A stretch of DNA of 64,000 bases from Rubrivivax sp. (lineage in GTDB: Bacteria; Pseudomonadota; Gammaproteobacteria; Burkholderiales; Burkholderiaceae_C). Below, piece by piece: positions 38,035-47,214 of this stretch. Each line of letters begins with the position of its first letter. The stretch's first letter is position 1. Location: the NCBI GenBank assembly GCA_027485165.1, contig JAIXRN010000064.1, positions 1 to 64,000 of the forward strand, written 5' to 3'. Below the pieces are notes generated by a model that saw only the letters and a list, made by a program, of their open reading frames with translations, was not told where the DNA came from and searched no databases. The position numbers and the translations under genes were made by a program.

Positions 38035-39729
38035 GTGAGTGGCCCCAACCCCGCCCTGGTGACGCAACGCGGCGCGCGCCCGCTGCCGCGCATCCCCTTG
38101 CTGCTGCTGTGCGCGGCTTATGTGCTGCCGGGGCTGTTCGGGCGCGACCCTTGGCGCAATGCCGACCTGGCCGCCTTCGGGCAGATGGTGGCCATGGCCG
38201 AGGGCCGCAGCCCCTGGTGGCTGCCAGCCTTGGGCGGCGTGCCAGTGGACAGCGCCCTGCTGCCGCACTGGCTGGGCGCGGCCTTCGTGTGGCTGCTGGC
38301 GCCGGCCGTTGACGCCCCGCTGGCGGCCCGCCTGCCCTTCGCCCTGCTGCTGGCCCTGACCCTGGTGGCCACCTGGTACACCAGCTTTCACCTGGCACGC
38401 ACCGACGCCGCACAGCCGCTGCCGCTGGCCTTTGGCGGCGAAGCCACGCCGGTGGACTATGCGCGCGCCATCGCCGACGGCAGCCTGCTGGCCCTGATGG
38501 CCACGCTGGGCCTGCTGCAGCTGGGCCACGAGACCACGCCAGAAATGGCGCAGCTGTTTGCGATGTCCTTGCTGCTGTATGCGCTGGCCTCGGCCCCGCA
38601 TCGGCGTTGGCAGCCGCGCCTGGCGGTACTGCTGGCGCTGCCACTGCTGTCGGGCAGCGGAGCCCCCAGCATGGCCCTGGCGGCTGGCCTGGCAGGTTGT
38701 GCGGTCTGCCTGGCATCCAGGCTGCCGGCTGCACGGCAGTTCGCGCCATGGGTGGCGGCCGCCGTCGCTTTGTCGGCGGCACTGGCCGCCGCTTTCGGCA
38801 GCTGGCGCTGGCGTGCGCTGGGGCTGCCGCTGGACGAATGGCCGTCGCTGGCGCGGCAATGGCTGTGGTTCATGTGGCCGGCCTGGCCGCTGGCGCTGTG
38901 GACGCTGTGGCGTTGGCGCGGGCACTTGCTGCACCGGCACATTTCGGTGCCCCTGGTGGCGCTGGGCGTCGCGCTGGCAGGCAATCTGGTCCTGGCGGGT
39001 TCCGACCGGGCGTTGATGCTGGGCCTGCCCGGCCTGGCCGTGCTGGCGGCTTTTGCCTTGCCGACGCTGAAGCGCAGTGCCAGCGCAGCCATCGACTGGT
39101 TCTCGATGTTCTTCTTCACCACCTGCGCCATCACGATCTGGGTCATGTACCTGGCCATGCACACCGGGGTGCCAGCCAAGCCAGCAGCCAACATCGCGAA
39201 GCTGGCCCCAGGCTTCACGCCGCAGTTCTCGGCCCTGGCCCTGCTGCTGGCGCTGGCCGGCAGTGCGGCCTGGGTAGCCCTGGTGCGCTGGCGCAGCGGC
39301 CGCCACCGCGAAGCGCTGTGGAAGAGCCTGGTGCTGCCCGCCGGTGGGGTGGCGCTGTGCTGGCTGCTGCTGATGACCCTGTGGCTGCCCTTGATCGACT
39401 ACGCCCGCAGCCCCCGGCCGCTGGTGGACCGGCTGGCGCGCGCGATGCCCGCCGGCGCCTGTGTCAACGCACCCGGGGCCAGCCCGGTGCTGGTGGCCGC
39501 CCTGGAATACTTTGGCCGCTGGCGTGTGCAGGCCCAGCCGGATGCCGGGCAGCAGGCGGACCCGGCCTGCCCCTGGCTCTTGCGCGTGACGCGGCTGCGG
39601 GCGGCCACCGCCACTTCGCCCGAGCCCGACCTGCAGCGCTGGCAGCTGCAAGCCCAGGAACGCCGCCCCACCGAGCGCGATGAACTGACCCTGCTCTACC
39701 GACTGCGGCCGGAAGCCGTCAGGCCGTGA
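38035..39729 (+). CDS. Multi-spanning membrane protein, probable GT-C glycosyltransferase (ArnT/PMT-like)
   Basis: A protein of about 564 residues with roughly 10-12 hydrophobic segments. The first loop reads GRDPWRNADLAAFGQM, which resembles the acidic loop of ArnT/PMT (GT-C) lipid-linked sugar transferases, and the PWWLPALGGVPVDS block that follows also fits. I infer transfer of a sugar from a polyprenyl carrier to an envelope acceptor; the substrate is unknown. The start may be the GTG at 38035 or a TTG at 38008; neither has a clear ribosome site. It overlaps the convergent phoR by 11 bases. Confidence 0.72.
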   Translation: MSGPNPALVTQRGARPLPRIPLLLLCAAYVLPGLFGRDPWRNADLAAFGQMVAMAEGRSPWWLPALGGVPVDSALLPHWLGAAFVWLLAPAVDAPLAARLPFALLLALTLVATWYTSFHLARTDAAQPLPLAFGGEATPVDYARAIADGSLLALMATLGLLQLGHETTPEMAQLFAMSLLLYALASAPHRRWQPRLAVLLALPLLSGSGAPSMALAAGLAGCAVCLASRLPAARQFAPWVAAAVALSAALAAAFGSWRWRALGLPLDEWPSLARQWLWFMWPAWPLALWTLWRWRGHLLHRHISVPLVALGVALAGNLVLAGSDRALMLGLPGLAVLAAFALPTLKRSASAAIDWFSMFFFTTCAITIWVMYLAMHTGVPAKPAANIAKLAPGFTPQFSALALLLALAGSAAWVALVRWRSGRHREALWKSLVLPAGGVALCWLLLMTLWLPLIDYARSPRPLVDRLARAMPAGACVNAPGASPVLVAALEYFGRWRVQAQPDAGQQADPACPWLLRVTRLRAATATSPEPDLQRWQLQAQERRPTERDELTLLYRLRPEAVRP

Positions 39730-41077
39730 CGGGCGGCACCCAAGCCACCGGCGCCGCGGCCACGCGGCGCACGCGCAAAGCCGGAAGCAGCAGGCGAAAG
39801 CTGGACCCCTGGCCCAGTTCACTTTGGATGTCGATCTCGCCGCCGTGGCGCTGCGCCACATGCTTGACGATGGACAGGCCCAAGCCGGTACCGCCCGTGT
39901 CGCGCGACCGGCTGCCGTCGACCCGGTAGAAGCGCTCGGTCAACCGCGGGATGTGCTCGCGCGCGATGCCGGGGCCGCTGTCGACCACGCAGAGTTCACC
40001 GCTGCCGTCTTCACGCCAGCGCCAGTGCACGTCGATGCGGCCGCCTTCGGGCGTGTAGCGCACGGCGTTGCTGACCAGGTTGCCCAGGGCGCTGAAGAGT
40101 TCGCTGTCGCTGCCGGCCAGTTCGGCGGCATCTTCCCCAGTGCCGCCATGCATCTGCAGCGTGTGGCGGCCGGCCGACAGGGCTTGCCCGTCGGCCAGCG
40201 CACGCCTCATCAGCGCTTCTACCGACACCCAACGGTCGTGCGTCGGTCGCGGGCTGCCTTCCAACTGGGCCAGGGTCAGCAAGTCAGCCACGAGGGCCTG
40301 CATGCGCTGGGTCTGCTGCTCCATCAGCACCAGCACGCGCGCGCGTTCACCCTCTGACAGCGGCAGGCGGGCCATGGTCTCGACGAAGCCCGACAGCACC
40401 GTCAGCGGGGTTCGGATTTCGTGCGAGACGTTGGCGACGAAGTCTCGCCGCATCGCGTCGCTGCGCTCGGCTTCGGTGATGTCCTGCGACAGCACCAGTT
40501 TCATGTCGTCGGCATAGGGCCGTACGGTCACTTCCAGGGTACAGCGCCCGCCGGGCGCGCTGAAGCGCACCGGACGGTCAAACTGCCCGCCCTGCAGAAA
40601 GCTGACGAAAGCCGGGGCCCGAACCAGATTGGTCACGCGCTGCAGCCGGTCGCGCTGCGGGTCCAGGTCGAAGTGCTCGGCTGCGACCCGGTTGCACCAG
40701 TCGATGCGTTCCTGCGCGTCCAGCAGCAGCACACCGTTGGGCGATGCCTCGATCGCGGCCAGAAACTGGTGCAGCCGGGTCTCTTCGGACTGGCGGTCGC
40801 GTTCGCGCTGGCGCATCGCTTTCTCGATCCGGTAGCCCAGTTCCCCCCACAGGCCGGCATCGCGCGGCGCCGGGTGGTCCTGCCCGCCGCGCAGCCACAG
40901 CATCAGGCGTTCGCCGCGCATGCCGTCCAGCGTGACAAACAGCGCCACAGCGGCCGAAGCGCCGGCCAGCGCCATCGACACAGGGGAGGCCGTGAACTGG
41001 CCCGCCAGGAAGCCCAGGGCGCCGCCCACCAGCAGCATCAGCACCGCGGCCAGGGTACGGGCCAACAGCCAGCTCAA
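39719..41077 (-). CDS. phoR: Phosphate regulon sensor histidine kinase PhoR
   Basis: A 452-residue sensor kinase that phosphorylates PhoB when phosphate is low, under control of the Pst/PhoU complex. Two transmembrane helices lie at about 7-28 and 32-50, then a PAS domain (about 100-200, AIEASPNGVLLLDAQERIDW), the box FVANVSHEIRTPL with His219, and the ATPase domain (NLVSNAVRYTPEGG, DSGPGIAREH, GGTGLGLSIVKH). The start TTG at 41077 overlaps the phoB stop (TTGA). The last 11 bases overlap the convergent membrane protein gene. Confidence 0.96.
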   Translation of the reverse strand: MSWLLARTLAAVLMLLVGGALGFLAGQFTASPVSMALAGASAAVALFVTLDGMRGERLMLWLRGGQDHPAPRDAGLWGELGYRIEKAMRQRERDRQSEETRLHQFLAAIEASPNGVLLLDAQERIDWCNRVAAEHFDLDPQRDRLQRVTNLVRAPAFVSFLQGGQFDRPVRFSAPGGRCTLEVTVRPYADDMKLVLSQDITEAERSDAMRRDFVANVSHEIRTPLTVLSGFVETMARLPLSEGERARVLVLMEQQTQRMQALVADLLTLAQLEGSPRPTHDRWVSVEALMRRALADGQALSAGRHTLQMHGGTGEDAAELAGSDSELFSALGNLVSNAVRYTPEGGRIDVHWRWREDGSGELCVVDSGPGIAREHIPRLTERFYRVDGSRSRDTGGTGLGLSIVKHVAQRHGGEIDIQSELGQGSSFRLLLPALRVRRVAAAPVAWVPPVTA

Positions 41078-41850
41078 GACGCGTCGCTCCGGGGACCTGC
41101 CGCGGCAGGCATGGCAGCCGACGTGGCAGCAGGCCCGGCAACTGGCGCGGCCGCCGCCAGATTGGCGGGCGCTGCGGTGAGGCGATAGCCGGCACCACGC
41201 ACGGTTTCCACCATGGTCGCGGCACCCGCCGGAGCCAGCGATTCACGCAGGCGCTTGATGTGCACGTCGACCGTGCGTTCTTCGATGAACACGTGGTCGC
41301 CCCAGACCCGGTCCAGCAGCTGGGTACGGCTGTGCACGCGCTCGGCGTGGGTCATCAAGAAATGCAGCAGCCTGAATTCGGTCGGGCCCAGTTTCAGTTC
41401 CTGGCCCCCGCCCGTGACGCGGTGCGTGGCCGGGTCCAGCCGCAGCGGGCCCAGGTTGACGGCGACGTCCAGCGCCTGCGGCGCGCGGCGTCGCAGCACA
41501 GCCCGGATGCGCGCCATCAGCTCGTTCACCGAAAAGGGCTTGGCCAGGTAATCGTCGGCCCCGCTTTCCAGGCCTGCCACCTTGTCGGCTTCGTCGGCAC
41601 GAGCGGTCAGCATGATCACAGGCAGGTCGCGGGTGCGCGCATCGGCGCGCCAGCGCTGGGCCAGCTGCAGGCCGCTTTCACCCGGCAGCATCCAGTCCAG
41701 CAACACCAGATCCGGCAGCTTCTGGTCAACAGCCGATTGCGCTGCGCCCGCGGTTGAGCAAACCAGCACGTCGAAGCCGGCATGCCGCAGGTTGAGCGAG
41801 ATCAACTCGGCGATGGCCGATTCGTCTTCGACGACGAGGATGCGGCTCAT
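41074..41850 (-). CDS. phoB: Phosphate regulon response regulator PhoB
   Basis: An OmpR-family regulator that binds Pho boxes. Of its 258 residues, the receiver domain has Asp52 (LVLLDWMLPGESG) and the Lys in DDYLAKPFSV, and the winged helix contains LGPTEFRLLHFLMTHAERV and DRVWGDHVFIEERTVDVHIK in blocks. It ends in an Ala/Pro-rich tail of about 30 residues not seen in E. coli PhoB. The pst and fasciclin promoters in this window carry its presumed binding sites. Confidence 0.97.
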   Translation of the reverse strand: MSRILVVEDESAIAELISLNLRHAGFDVLVCSTAGAAQSAVDQKLPDLVLLDWMLPGESGLQLAQRWRADARTRDLPVIMLTARADEADKVAGLESGADDYLAKPFSVNELMARIRAVLRRRAPQALDVAVNLGPLRLDPATHRVTGGGQELKLGPTEFRLLHFLMTHAERVHSRTQLLDRVWGDHVFIEERTVDVHIKRLRESLAPAGAATMVETVRGAGYRLTAAPANLAAAAPVAGPAATSAAMPAAAGPRSDAS

Positions 41851-41878
41851 CTGGGCAGCCTGTCTGCAGCCCTGGGGC

Positions 41879-42586
41879 TCAGCGGACGGCGTCCTCCACC
41901 GCTTCCACGGTGTGGTGGCGCACGTCGGTACCCTTGACGACGTAGATGATCGCTTCGGCCAGGTTTTTGGCATGGTCGCCCACGCGTTCGATGGCCTTGG
42001 CCACGAACACCAGGTCGATGCTGGCCGTGATGGTGCGCGGGTCTTCCATCATGTAAGTGATGAGCTTGCGCAGCAGGCCGTCGAATTCCTGGTCGATCTG
42101 GTCGTCCTGCTTCAGCACTTCCAGCGCCTTGCCGGTGTCCAGGCGGGCGAAAGCGTCCAGGGCCTTGCGCAGCTGGGCCACAGCCAGATCGGCTTCGAAG
42201 GTCAGGTCGGACACCGGCAGGCGCAGGCGGGAAGACACGCCCGTGCTCATCAGGCGCTGCACCGTGCGTGCGATGCGCGCGGCTTCGTCGCCCACGCGTT
42301 CCAGGTTGGCGATGGTCTTGCTGATGGCGATCAACAGGCGCAGGTCGCGCGCGGTGGGTTGGCGGCGGGCGATGATGGCCGACAGGTCGCGGTCGATCTC
42401 CACTTCCATCTGGTTCACGCGTTCTTCCTGGCGCAACACCTGCGCGGCGGTGCCTTCGCTGAAGTTCACCAGCGCATAGACGGCCTGCGTGACCTGGGAT
42501 TCCACCAGGCCGCCCATTTCGAGCACGCGGTTGGAAATGCCGCTGAGTTCGGCGTCGAACTGGGTCGAGAGATGCTTTTCAGTCAT
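41879..42586 (-). CDS. phoU: Phosphate transport regulator PhoU
   Basis: A 235-residue all-helical protein made of two three-helix PhoU repeats; it links the Pst transporter to PhoR and restrains the Pho response when phosphate is ample. The metal-binding E(D)xxxD-type motifs appear as NLERVGDEAARIA near residue 95 and AIERVGDHAKNLAEA near 200. It follows pstB on the same strand. Confidence 0.97.
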   Translation of the reverse strand: MTEKHLSTQFDAELSGISNRVLEMGGLVESQVTQAVYALVNFSEGTAAQVLRQEERVNQMEVEIDRDLSAIIARRQPTARDLRLLIAISKTIANLERVGDEAARIARTVQRLMSTGVSSRLRLPVSDLTFEADLAVAQLRKALDAFARLDTGKALEVLKQDDQIDQEFDGLLRKLITYMMEDPRTITASIDLVFVAKAIERVGDHAKNLAEAIIYVVKGTDVRHHTVEAVEDAVR

Positions 42587-42602
42587 GCCATTTCGCCCGG
42601 CT

Positions 42603-43388
42603 TCAGCCGAAACGCCCGGTGATGTAGTCCTCAGTATCCTTTTTCTGCGGCTTCATGAAGAGCTCGCCTGTGGGCCCGAACTCGACCAGATCGCCCAGAT
42701 ACATGTACGCGGTGTAGTCGCTGCAGCGCGCGGCCTGCTGCATGTTGTGCGTCACGATCATGACCGTGTAGTCGGTCTTCAGCTCGTGGATCAACTCCTC
42801 GATCTTGCCGGTCGAGATCGGGTCCAGCGCCGAGCAGGGTTCGTCGAGCAGCAGCACTTCGGGCTTGATGGCGATGCCACGCGCGATGCACAACCGCTGC
42901 TGCTGACCACCCGACAGGCTGGCACCGCTCTGGTTCAGCTTGTCCTTCACTTCACCCCACAGCGCTGACTTCTTCAGCGCCCATTCCACGCGCTCGTCCA
43001 TTTCGGCGCGCGGCAGGGTTTCGAACAGGCGCACGCCGAACGCGATGTTGTCGTAGATCGACATCGGGAAGGGCGTGGGCTTCTGGAACACCATGCCGAT
43101 CTTCGCGCGGATCAGCGTCACGTCCATCTTGCTCTTCAGGATGTTCTCGCCGTCGAGTGTGATGCTGCCTTCAGCGCGCTGTTCCGGGTAGAGCTCGAAC
43201 ATGCGGTTGAAGGTGCGCAGCAGAGTGCTCTTGCCGCAGCCAGAAGGCCCGATGAAGGCGGTGACCTTGCGCTCTGGAATATCGAGATTGATGTTCTTCA
43301 GGGCGTGAAAGCCGCCGTAGAAGAAATTCAGGTCACGCACCGAGATCTTGACCTTCTCGGAAGTGGGCAGGTTGACGCGGGTGTCCAT
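42603..43388 (-). CDS. pstB: Phosphate ABC transporter ATP-binding protein
   Basis: The ATPase of the high-affinity phosphate importer. The 261-residue protein has Walker [10 protein letters not shown] (47-55), Q-loop [13 protein letters not shown], signature [16 protein letters not shown], Walker [14 protein letters not shown] and the switch His in [12 protein letters not shown]. It is typical in all respects and lies between pstA and phoU. Confidence 0.98.
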   Translation of the reverse strand: MDTRVNLPTSEKVKISVRDLNFFYGGFHALKNINLDIPERKVTAFIGPSGCGKSTLLRTFNRMFELYPEQRAEGSITLDGENILKSKMDVTLIRAKIGMVFQKPTPFPMSIYDNIAFGVRLFETLPRAEMDERVEWALKKSALWGEVKDKLNQSGASLSGGQQQRLCIARGIAIKPEVLLLDEPCSALDPISTGKIEELIHELKTDYTVMIVTHNMQQAARCSDYTAYMYLGDLVEFGPTGELFMKPQKKDTEDYITGRFG

Positions 43389-43403
43389 GAGGCTCCCTCA
43401 GGC

Positions 43404-44273
43404 TTATTGCTTGTTGCGGAAGAGCACGCGCGCCAGGATGTTCAGCGCAAGCACCCCGAGCGTGATCAGGAAGACGCCCGCCCAGGCCAGCTCTTGCCAG
43501 TTCTGATAGGGGCTCATCGCAAACTTGAAGATGGTTACCGGCAGGCTGGCCATCGGTTCGCCCAGGTTCGCCGTGAAGAACTGGTTGGACAAGGCCGTGA
43601 ACAGCAGCGGCGCGGTTTCTCCGGCGATGCGGGCCAGCGCCAGCAAGACGCCCGTGATGACCCCGGCGCGGGCTGCCTTCAGGGTGACCGAGGCGATGAC
43701 TTTCCACTTCGGCGTGCCCAGCGCGTAGGCGGCTTCGCGAAGCGCGTTGGGAATCAGGCTGAGCATGTTCTCGGTCGTGCGGACGACGACCGGTATCACG
43801 ATCAATGCCAAGGCCAGCACGCCTGCGTACCCGGAAAAGCTCTTGGTGGTGGCCACCACAGCTGCGTAGATGAACAGGCCGATGACGATGGACGGCGCAG
43901 ACAAAAGGATGTCGTTGATAAAACCCGTCACCGAGCCCAGCCAAGTCGTCTTGCCGTACTCGGCCAGGTAAACACCGGCCATCACGCCCACCGGCGTGCC
44001 AACCGCCGTGGCCAGGAATACCATCATCAAGGACCCGACGATGGCATTGGCCAGACCGCCGGTCTCTGCCTGCGGCGGCGGCGTGGATTCAGTGAAGACC
44101 GACACCGCCAAGCCGCCGACGCCCAGGCGCACGGTTTCGATCAGGATCCAGATCAGCCAGAAGAGGCCAAAGGCCATGGCGGCCAGGGCCAGCGTCAGGG
44201 CCACGACGTTCATGACCTTGCGCTTGCGGTGCATGGCCGTGCGGCCAGCGTCCATGGTGGCGAATGCACTCAT
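43404..44273 (-). CDS. pstA: Phosphate ABC transporter permease PstA
   Basis: A 289-residue inner-membrane permease with six hydrophobic segments. The EAA-type coupling loop is visible as [17 protein letters not shown], and the region [16 protein letters not shown] is typical of PstA. Its ATG overlaps the pstC stop by four bases (ATGA). Confidence 0.97.
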   Translation of the reverse strand: MSAFATMDAGRTAMHRKRKVMNVVALTLALAAMAFGLFWLIWILIETVRLGVGGLAVSVFTESTPPPQAETGGLANAIVGSLMMVFLATAVGTPVGVMAGVYLAEYGKTTWLGSVTGFINDILLSAPSIVIGLFIYAAVVATTKSFSGYAGVLALALIVIPVVVRTTENMLSLIPNALREAAYALGTPKWKVIASVTLKAARAGVITGVLLALARIAGETAPLLFTALSNQFFTANLGEPMASLPVTIFKFAMSPYQNWQELAWAGVFLITLGVLALNILARVLFRNKQ

Positions 44274-45292
44274 GTGCGGCTCCCTTCACCCCGGCGCAGA
44301 CGCGAGAGCAAGACCTTGGACATGGCCAGAACAACGAAGGTGATGAAGAACAGGATCAACCCGAGGTAGATCAGCGAAGCCTGATGCAGGCCCTCGCCCG
44401 CTTCGGCGAACTCGTTCGCCAATGCCGACGTGATGCTGTTGGCAGCCTGAAACAAAGACAAACTGTCGAGCTGGTTGAAGTTGCCGATCACGAACGTGAC
44501 CGCCATGGTCTCGCCCAGGGCCCGCCCCAGGCCCAGCATGATCGCGCCCACCACGCCCGTCTTGGTGTACGGCAGAACAACCTTGCTCACAACCTCCCAG
44601 GTCGTCGACCCCAGTCCGTAGGCAGACTCTTTCAGGAGCGCCGGGGTGGTTTCGAACACGTCGCGCATCACGGCAGCGATGAACGGAATGATCATGATGG
44701 CCAGGATGATGCCGGCCGAAAGAATGCCGATACCCACCGGCGGGCCAGAGAAGAGCGCACCCAGGTACGGCACGCCTTCGGATACCCGTTGCAAAGGTTG
44801 CTGCACATAGGTGGCCAGGATGGGGCCGAAAACCAACAAGCCCCACATCCCGTAAACGATCGATGGCACGGCAGCCAGCAACTCAATCGCAACCCCCAGC
44901 GGGCGCTTGAGCCAGCTGGGCGACAGTTCGGTCAGGAACATCGCAATGCCAAAGCTGACGGGCACGGCAATGATCAGGGCGATGAGCGACGTCATCAGCG
45001 TGCCGTAGATCATCACCAGCCCACCGAACTTCAGCTGGACGGGGTCCCATTCGGTGGACACGACGAACCCGAGACCGAATTCTTTGATTGCCGGCCATGC
45101 CCCTGCGACCAGAGACAGGATGATGCCGACCAATAGCAGCAAGGTAATCCAGGCTGCGCCGTGGGCAAGGAAGGAAAACGCTGTGTCGGCCCAAGGCCAG
45201 ACGCGATGGCGGCCCGGCGGGCCGCCTGAGGGAGATGTCCGCTCCACGTTCTTTTTGTCGCTGTAGGAACTTGCTGGGAGTGTAGCGGCCAT
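44270..45292 (-). CDS. pstC: Phosphate ABC transporter permease PstC
   Basis: A 340-residue inner-membrane permease, partner of PstA. It has a cytoplasmic N-terminal arm of about 35 residues, six membrane segments, a coupling loop with [20 protein letters not shown] and the conserved [17 protein letters not shown] precedes the ATG at 45292. The 108-base gap to pstS includes a weak inverted repeat (GGCCG/CGGCC, 45325-45344) that could limit read-through and leave pstS in excess. Confidence 0.97.
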   Translation of the reverse strand: MAATLPASSYSDKKNVERTSPSGGPPGRHRVWPWADTAFSFLAHGAAWITLLLLVGIILSLVAGAWPAIKEFGLGFVVSTEWDPVQLKFGGLVMIYGTLMTSLIALIIAVPVSFGIAMFLTELSPSWLKRPLGVAIELLAAVPSIVYGMWGLLVFGPILATYVQQPLQRVSEGVPYLGALFSGPPVGIGILSAGIILAIMIIPFIAAVMRDVFETTPALLKESAYGLGSTTWEVVSKVVLPYTKTGVVGAIMLGLGRALGETMAVTFVIGNFNQLDSLSLFQAANSITSALANEFAEAGEGLHQASLIYLGLILFFITFVVLAMSKVLLSRLRRGEGSRT

Positions 45293-45400
45293 AGGCCCTC
45301 CGCTTGTCGTCTGTCAGGTAGCACGGCCGTTGGCGAAACCGGCCTTACAGGTGGCGGCCGATACCCTCCGTACCAGCCGCCTACCCCTAGAGAGCTGGAC

Positions 45401-46444
45401 TTACTGCGCGGCGATCGCTTTGCCCGAAGCGTCCTTCAGGTTGTCAGCCCACTGCTTGCGGATCAGCGCCTTCACGGGTGTGGGCAGCGGCACGTAGTCG
45501 AGTTCGTCGGCCAGCTTGTCACCATTGTTGAAGGCCCAGTCGAAGAACTTCAGGGTGTTCGTTCCGCTGGCTGGCTTGTCCTGCAGCTTGTGCATCAGGA
45601 TGAAAGTGGCGCCCGTGATGGGCCAGCTTTCCTTGCCAGGCTGCTCAGTCAGCACTTGATAGAACGACTTGGCCCAATCTGCGCCGGCCGCTGCCGCCTT
45701 GAAGGCCGTGTCGTCGGGCTTGACGAATTGCCCGTCCTTGTTTTGCAGCAGAACGTAGCTCATCTTGTTCTGCTTGGCATAGGCATATTCGACGTAACCA
45801 ATGGCGTTGGGCAGACGCATCGTGAATGCCGAAACGCCTTCGTTACCCTTGCCACCGGCGCCAACTGGCCAGTTGACGGCCGTGCCTTCACCGACCTTGC
45901 TCTTCCATTCCGCATTGACCTTGGACAGGTAATTGGTGAACAGGAAGGTGGTGCCGGAGCCGTCAGCTCTGCGAACGGGTGCAATGGCTGCGTCGGGCAG
46001 GGGCACCCCAGGATTCAGCGCGGTCAGGGCCGGGTCGTTCCACTTGGTGATCTTCCCCAGATAAATGTCGCCCAGGATCTGGCCAGTCATCTTGATCTGG
46101 CCCGGCGTGATGCCGCGGATGTTGACCACCGGCACGACGCCGCCGATCACCGTCGGGAACTGGATCATGCCGTCCTTCGTCAGTTCGGCGTCGGTCAGCG
46201 GCGCATCAGATGCACCGAAGTCCACCGTCTTGCCACGGATCTGGCGGATGCCAGCACCTGAACCCACTGACTGGTAGTTAATGCGCGCACCCGTTGCCTT
46301 GTTGTAGGCATCAGCCCACTTGGCATAGATCGGCGCCGGGAAAGAAGCACCCGCACCCGTCACATCCTGGGCCATGGCAGTGCTGGCTCCGATAGTCAGG
46401 ACGGCGGCGGCAGCGGCAGTTGCGGCGAAGCGAAACAAAGTCAT
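45401..46444 (-). CDS. pstS: Phosphate ABC transporter substrate-binding protein PstS
   Basis: A periplasmic phosphate-binding protein of 347 residues. The signal peptide ends at about residue 25 (STAMAQ). Phosphate-binding elements include GAGASFPAPIYAKWAD at the N-terminus, SVGSGAGIRQI, FGASDAPLTDAEL and RRADGSGTTFLFTNYLS. The ATG at 46444 gives a standard signal. It is the first gene of pstSCAB-phoUBR, preceded by a Pho box with a suitably placed -10. Confidence 0.98.
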   Translation of the reverse strand: MTLFRFAATAAAAAVLTIGASTAMAQDVTGAGASFPAPIYAKWADAYNKATGARINYQSVGSGAGIRQIRGKTVDFGASDAPLTDAELTKDGMIQFPTVIGGVVPVVNIRGITPGQIKMTGQILGDIYLGKITKWNDPALTALNPGVPLPDAAIAPVRRADGSGTTFLFTNYLSKVNAEWKSKVGEGTAVNWPVGAGGKGNEGVSAFTMRLPNAIGYVEYAYAKQNKMSYVLLQNKDGQFVKPDDTAFKAAAAGADWAKSFYQVLTEQPGKESWPITGATFILMHKLQDKPASGTNTLKFFDWAFNNGDKLADELDYVPLPTPVKALIRKQWADNLKDASGKAIAAQ

Positions 46445-46481
46445 GTCGTCAACCTTTTGTGCAGGAATTTGCGATATGCGC

Positions 46482-46515
46482 ACTCTAGGTGGCGCGAATG
46501 ACAGGGACGTGACAT
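46482..46515 (-). promoter_or_regulatory. Pho box and -10 of the pstS promoter
   Basis: On the minus strand, ATGTCAC-GTCC-CTGTCAT (46515-46498) matches the PhoB consensus of two CTGTCAT 7-mers separated by 4 bases at 12 of 14 positions. TAGAGT (46487-46482), a fair -10, begins 10 bases downstream, the spacing expected at PhoB-activated promoters. Confidence 0.85.
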
Positions 46516-46555
46516 GAGCCGTTCGCCCCAGCCCCTGTGTGACATGCGCGCCAAA

Positions 46556-46589
46556 ACGTCACGAATCCGTCATCAAGCCTTCCTAAGCT
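46556..46589 (+). promoter_or_regulatory. Second Pho-box-like site, facing the fasciclin gene
   Basis: ACGTCAC-GAAT-CCGTCAT (46556-46573) has the 7-4-7 layout and matches the PhoB consensus at 10 of 14 positions. TAAGCT (46584-46589) stands 10 bases downstream as a weak -10. The match is poorer than at pstS. Confidence 0.5.
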
Positions 46590-46666
46590 CTCGCACCGTT
46601 CGGCAACACCGTTGGTGCATGTGCCACTGCACTGGCACCCCTTTCCCCTATCAGGAGCTTTCGCCC

Positions 46667-47158
46667 ATGAACAACCCCCGCCGTAACCTGCTGCTTGCCC
46701 CTGCCCTGCTGGCCCTGGTGGCGCTGGCCGGTTGCGCCACGACACCTGCACCGGCCACGATCGCAGAAACGGCTGCCCGCACGCCTGAGTTGTCGACTCT
46801 CAGCAAGCTGATCGCCGACGCTGGCCTGACCGACACCCTGAAGGGCGCCGGCCCCTTCACCGTGTTCGCCCCCAGCGACGAAGCCTTCAAGGCTGTACCG
46901 GCCAAGACAATGGCCGAACTGGCTGCCAACAAGGAACGTCTGAAGGCAGTCCTGACGTATCACGTCGTGGCAGGCAAAGTGATGGCCGCAGATGTCAAGA
47001 CCGGCAACGTGAAGTCCGTACAGGGTGCCAACCTGGGCTTGGCGCGGGCTGGAAGCTTCGTGACTGTTGAAGACGCTGTGGTGACAAAGGCCGATGTGCC
47101 CAGCACCAACGGTGTCGTTCACATCATCGACAAGGTGATGCTGCCGCCAGCGCGCTGA
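46667..47158 (+). CDS. Fasciclin (FAS1) domain lipoprotein
   Basis: A 163-residue lipoprotein. The signal peptide ends in a lipobox (LAGC, Cys23). One FAS1 domain fills the rest, with the H1-like motif GPFTVFAPSDEAFKAVP, the LTYHVVAGKVMAADV block and the H2-like ending NGVVHIIDKVMLPP. FAS1 proteins are adhesion- or matrix-related; the role here is unknown. CAGGAG precedes the ATG at 46667 by 10 bases. It is divergent from pstS and its promoter region has a Pho-box-like site. Confidence 0.93.
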   Translation: MNNPRRNLLLAPALLALVALAGCATTPAPATIAETAARTPELSTLSKLIADAGLTDTLKGAGPFTVFAPSDEAFKAVPAKTMAELAANKERLKAVLTYHVVAGKVMAADVKTGNVKSVQGANLGLARAGSFVTVEDAVVTKADVPSTNGVVHIIDKVMLPPAR

Positions 47159-47214
47159 AAGGGCTGAGAACGGCTGATCACGCGCGCCGCCGCCGCAAGG
47201 GCACGTGCGGCGTT

